DNA from: Streptomyces sp. NBC_01197
GTDB lineage: Bacteria; Actinomycetota; Actinomycetes; Streptomycetales; Streptomycetaceae
Assembly (NCBI RefSeq): GCF_036010505.1
Contig: NZ_CP108569.1
Coordinates: 62,001-126,000, forward strand
Direction of reading: 5' to 3'
Length of the DNA: 64,000 nt
A model generated the notes under the pieces. That model saw only the letters and a program-made list of their open reading frames with translations, did not search any database and had not been told where the DNA came from. Made by a program: the position numbers and the translations under genes. This document shows positions 60,870-64,000 of the stretch, in pieces. How positions within the stretch are numbered: the first letter of the stretch is position 1; every line of letters starts with the position of its first letter.

Positions 60870-61690
60870 CGGACGGGAAACGCAAGTGCGTGGAGCCGAT
60901 GGCTGCCCGGCTGAGTGTGGACGGCAATCGGCAGGCGCCGGCCGACTTCGTCGCGACGAGCCCGTGGGATCCCGCGCATAACCCGGGCTGGCCCCGCCTG
61001 GCGGATGGAGGCCGGATACGTCCGAAGGCACCGGTCTTCGACGCCACCGGGCTCCTGAAGGACGGGCAGACGTCGGCAGCGCGCGTCGGGCGGCAGCGCA
61101 CCGGCTCCGCGGGGCCGCTGTACATCAGGACCTCGCGGAATGAAAACAGCCGGCGCCTTCCGGCCCCCCTCCTCACGGACTCATCCCCTCCGCGACCATG
61201 CGGGATCTTCCTCGCGGTCCGGGACAAGCCGCTCTGGGGCCCGTTGCCGGAGAGTGAGACCGAACGCTTGCGCAGGTATCCGTGGCGGAGGGGCGGGAAC
61301 GCGGTCGTGTGCCAACAGGCGTTCAGGGACGCTGACCGGGCGTTCGCGAACTGGCTGAGCTCGGGACGGCGAGCGGGGTGCCTGCCCCTATGTGTTTGGT
61401 CAAGGTCCAAGGCCAGTAGGTTCGTTCGTCGAGGGCGGGCCGAGCCGTAGGGGTGTGCACGAGCGCGTCTGGGAGGTGGACCAGCCCGAGCCCGGCAGCT
61501 ACGGTGAAGGGCCGCCTCGCCACCCCCTTCCGCCCCCGCTGAGGCCAAGAGCTCCGTCCCCGTTCACCGGGCGCCTCCCGAAGGCGTCCGCAGTCTTGCG
61601 CTAAAGAAGCGTGACGTGGCTGTTCAGCCGCCATACTTGAACATGCGGGGGATCTCCCGTGATGGCCTGATGCGATATGGGGGAAGCGAC
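60870..61690. other. No firm gene; weak transposase-like relic
   Basis: A plus-strand frame (60890-61450) contains LRRYPWRRGGNAVVCQQAFRDADRAFANWLSS, faintly like the N-terminal region of IS605 OrfB/TnpB proteins, without the rest. I do not call a gene. A TerD promoter should be at the right end. Confidence 0.35.
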
Positions 61691-62221
61691 GTGGGCGGCA
61701 GCAACAGCGGGCTGGAAAAAGTAGAGATACGGCTTCGGTGGGACCCGAGCCCGTTGGGGGAGCCGCCTCACCATCTGGACATCATCGGCGCTGTCTACTC
61801 CGCGGACGCCCCGGGAGCGCCGCCGGTGTTCGTCGTCCACACCGAGAGCCGCTCCCCGGACGGCACGATCACCATGGGCCGGCACAGTGAGACAGGTCAG
61901 GGCTTCGGCTTCGACGAGGTGATGGTCCTGGAGTTCGACCGGATGGCGTCCACCTACCGTCGGATCGTGGTGGGGGTGGCCATCCACCAGGACGCCGGCA
62001 CCCGGACCTTCGGTGCGATAGCGAACCCCGGCGTCGTGGTCGTCGAGCGGTACCGGGAACTTCTGGCGGACGACTTCACGCAGGTCACGGGGGCCACTGC
62101 CGCGACGGTCGCGGAATTCACCCGGGACGGCTCCGGGGGCTGGGGACTGCACGAGATGATCCGCGGGTTCGACAGCGATCCCGTGGGCTTCATGGCGGAG
62201 ATGGGTGGCGTCAGCCGGTGA
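61691..62221 (+). CDS. TerD-family protein
   Basis: 176 residues from GTG 61691 (GGGGGAAG 4 bases upstream), chosen over the longer frame from 61616. EIRLRWDPSPLG, then DIIGAVYSADAPGAPPVFVVHTESRSPDGTITMGRHSETGQGFGFDEVMVLEFDRM and TYRRIVVGVAIHQ match TerD/CABP-like folds of stress and tellurite systems. No ter operon partner is adjacent, so it is a stand-alone member. It may bind calcium. Confidence 0.8.
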   Translation: MGGSNSGLEKVEIRLRWDPSPLGEPPHHLDIIGAVYSADAPGAPPVFVVHTESRSPDGTITMGRHSETGQGFGFDEVMVLEFDRMASTYRRIVVGVAIHQDAGTRTFGAIANPGVVVVERYRELLADDFTQVTGATAATVAEFTRDGSGGWGLHEMIRGFDSDPVGFMAEMGGVSR

Positions 62222-62918
62222 CGGCTGTCTTATCGCTTTCTTGACGGCTCGCTGATGCTGTCCTGACGTGATCTCGGCGCCGGTGTGCCGGGAAGCCTGG
62301 TCTGCGAAGTTCCTTCAACTCTCCTTTTCGTGAAGGGACTTCGCGTGACCCCTGCAAGTCCGGCTGCCGTCCCTGCGGCTGCCTGTCTCCCGCACGGCCG
62401 TCCGCCGCGTCACAGTGTCCTCTTCTTCGCGTTCGCCTTCGCGGTGATCGCCGACCCGGTGTCCCCCGTGGCATACGCGGTCGAGGCGGTGCTGCGTCCC
62501 CTGCACGGGGCCTGGCACACCGGTTGTTCAAGGTCACGGGTGACCGGTGGGCGCGGCGAGCGCCGGGTAGAGGACGGCGTGAGAGGCCCTGCTGCTCCGT
62601 TCACACCTTCGGACGTCCTGGCGGCACGTCCGGGAACCCGGCTCGTCCCCGGCGTTGCCGGGCGGACGTGAGCACGCCGACTGGCTTGGACTCGCCATCG
62701 TCCGGCCCGCCGGTATCGGCACCCCACAGCAAGCGGCGCTGGTGTTAAGAGGCGTGCCCGGGGGTGATCACGACCAGCGGGTTGGCCGGGTTCGGACGGA
62801 GGCCGGTAGCGGCCAGGCATGGTGGTGCGAAGTTGTCGACAGGGCGTCAGAAAACGCTCTAGCGTGCGGCGCAGTGACGGTCTCGTCGGTCCCGTCCCCC
62901 TCACCATTGGAGGATCTC
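62222..62918. other. No gene recognised
   Basis: About 700 bases without a start-plus-family match on either strand. The right end has the ribosome-binding site of the next gene. Confidence 0.4.
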
Positions 62919-63962
62919 ATGTCACGTCGAAGCACCCTGGCCGCTGTGGCGCTGGCGGCGGCGCTGGTTTGTGCGGCTCCGCTGAGCGCGAGTGCCGCGG
63001 ACGTGCAGCATGGCAGCACCGCCTACCCAGGACAGCGGCACGGTGGCGGGCACACGGTGCTCTGGAGTACACCGAGCAGCCTCAGTGAGGACGACAACAC
63101 ACAGCTGGTCGGCGTCGATCCCGCCACCGGTAAGGAGGTGGCGCGCTTCGGTATCGGCAAGGAGGCCGAGACGTGGTCGATCGCGCTCTCCAAGGACCAG
63201 CACACCGCCTACCTGGCGAACCATTACAGCGGAACCCTGTCGGTGGTGGATCTGGCCGGGCGGAAGCTGGTCAAGGAGATACCGCTGGGCGTGGACGCGG
63301 ACTACGTCACACTCTCCCCCGACGGGACGACGGCGTACGTCACGAGCATGGTCTCGCAGTCCCTGTCCGTAGTGGATCTGACGGCCGGGAAGCTCGTCAC
63401 GACCGTCTCCCTGGGCGCGCCGGCAGAGGGTGTGGCGATCAGCCGGGACGGGAAGAGCGCGTATCTGGGCATCTACTCCCGCGACCGGATCGACCGGATG
63501 GACCTGTCGACGTACAAGGTCACCGCCTCCTACAGAGGTGGTAAGGCGCCGCGCCGGGGGCTGCTCAGCCCGGACGGCAAGACGCTTTACTCCACGGACT
63601 ACTACGGCGGTACCGTCTCGGCCTACCAGGTGGACGACCCGGCGGCCAAGCCGGCGCAGGTGAATGTCGGCGGGCAGCCGTACCAGGCGCAGTTGTCGCG
63701 GGACGGGCGGAAGCTCTACGTGGCCGATACAGCCGGCAGCAGTGTCTCGGTGGTCGATACCCGCAACATGACGGCCCGCCGGATCGCGGTGCCGGACGGG
63801 TTCGGCAATGTAGCCGCGACGCCGGACGGCAAGCAGTTGTTCGAGGCGCAGAACAACAAGGGTGGGATCGCCGTAGTCGATCTGAGGCGTGGAAAGGTCA
63901 CGGGGACGCTGGACAGTGCCGGCTTGTCCGGGCCCACCACGCTGGCCCTGACCACACGCTGA
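62919..63962 (+). CDS. Secreted YncE-like seven-bladed beta-propeller protein
   Basis: 347 residues from ATG 62919 (GGAGGA 5 bases upstream), not the longer frame from 62655. The signal peptide is STLAAVALAAALVCAAPLSASAA. Repeats of about 42 residues of the pattern LSPDGTTAYVTSMVSQSLSVVDLTAGKLVTTVSLG occur across the protein (LSKDQHTAYLANHYSGTLSVVDLAGRKL, ISRDGKSAYLGIYSRD, LSPDGKTLYSTDYYGG, LSRDGRKLYVADTAGSSVSVVD, ATPDGKQLFEAQNNKG). This is the YncE/YVTN propeller family, usually a binding or scaffold protein outside the cell. The partner is unknown. Confidence 0.85.
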   Translation: MSRRSTLAAVALAAALVCAAPLSASAADVQHGSTAYPGQRHGGGHTVLWSTPSSLSEDDNTQLVGVDPATGKEVARFGIGKEAETWSIALSKDQHTAYLANHYSGTLSVVDLAGRKLVKEIPLGVDADYVTLSPDGTTAYVTSMVSQSLSVVDLTAGKLVTTVSLGAPAEGVAISRDGKSAYLGIYSRDRIDRMDLSTYKVTASYRGGKAPRRGLLSPDGKTLYSTDYYGGTVSAYQVDDPAAKPAQVNVGGQPYQAQLSRDGRKLYVADTAGSSVSVVDTRNMTARRIAVPDGFGNVAATPDGKQLFEAQNNKGGIAVVDLRRGKVTGTLDSAGLSGPTTLALTTR

Positions 63963-64000
63963 GACCCAACCGGGCGGGGCCGGCCCGGAGGGGCCTGGGA

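Noticed and set aside
60890..61450. A TnpB/IS605 OrfB gene
   Set aside because: Only about 30 residues (RRYPWRRGGNAVVCQQAFRDADRAFANWL) are suggestive. The RuvC motifs and zinc finger are absent.
1..64000. CRISPR array, tRNA or rRNA genes, replication origin
   Set aside because: I saw no regularly spaced identical repeats, no tRNA cloverleaf with a CCA-like end, no rRNA stretches and no cluster of DnaA boxes. A computed search would be needed to be sure.

Overview
This is high-GC actinobacterial DNA and almost certainly comes from a Streptomyces or a close relative. The codon pattern is strongly GC3-biased, with frequent GTG starts and many long shadow frames. The gene families fit too: SpoIIE/PP2C-HATPase regulator, SARP/BTAD regulator, RICIN-tailed secreted enzymes, helicase-associated (HA) domain fragments and a Tpg-type telomere terminal protein. 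The tpg gene, the HA-helicase debris and the density of insertion sequences suggest a chromosome arm near a telomere or a linear plasmid. That placement is an inference.

The window splits into a scrambled accessory part (1-48.5 kb) and a more orderly part (48.5-64 kb). Layout: 1-4.7 kb holds a left-truncated gene, an HA-helicase remnant, IclR and AraC regulators, and an SDR plus SnoaL-like gene. 4.8-12 kb is a mosaic of two IS630 elements, an IS630 remnant, truncated genes (S1 peptidase, quinone oxidoreductase, XRE regulator), an ATP-grasp gene and tpg. 12-21.4 kb has a secreted ricin-like protein, a host-gene/IS1380 fusion, an RHH-antitoxin/Fic-like toxin pair, IS6 and ISL3 scraps, a 939-residue SpoIIE-type sensor phosphatase, a decayed IS3 and a second HA-helicase fragment. 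21.5-26.6 kb is a minus-strand ene-reductase (frameshifted), methyltransferase and MFS group divergent from an XRE-cupin regulator, followed by a thioredoxin-reductase-like flavoprotein. 27-31.5 kb has a sedolisin (S53) peptidase translationally coupled to a large secreted protein, plus a small secreted protein. 31.5-42.2 kb mixes frameshifted genes, an SDR, a TetR/FAD-monooxygenase pair with clear operators, an MDR dehydrogenase/LysR pair and at least four IS5-type elements or remnants. 42.3-48.5 kb contains a SARP/BTAD regulator, a haloacetate-dehalogenase-like hydrolase, carbonic anhydrase and GH3 fragments, and an IS5 copy interrupted by an IS110.

From 48.7 kb the DNA is mostly intact. 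A MarR regulator faces a cupin-esterase operon across a perfect 8-bp-arm palindrome. A YCII gene and a chimeric fragment follow. Then comes a sugar-utilisation locus on the minus strand: a LacI regulator, a GH2 glycosidase, two ABC permeases, a lipoprotein solute-binding protein and a secreted sialidase/GH93-like propeller enzyme with a RICIN tail. Three copies of the palindrome TTGCAACGTTGCAA, or a 12-bp core of it, lie upstream of the binding protein and of the secreted enzyme, so the locus is probably one LacI regulon: extracellular cleavage, import, then intracellular hydrolysis. The window ends with a TerD-family gene and a secreted YncE-like beta-propeller.

Many genes are broken by one-base indels or by IS junctions, and I list them as pseudogenes. 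I saw no tRNA, rRNA, CRISPR array or replication origin.
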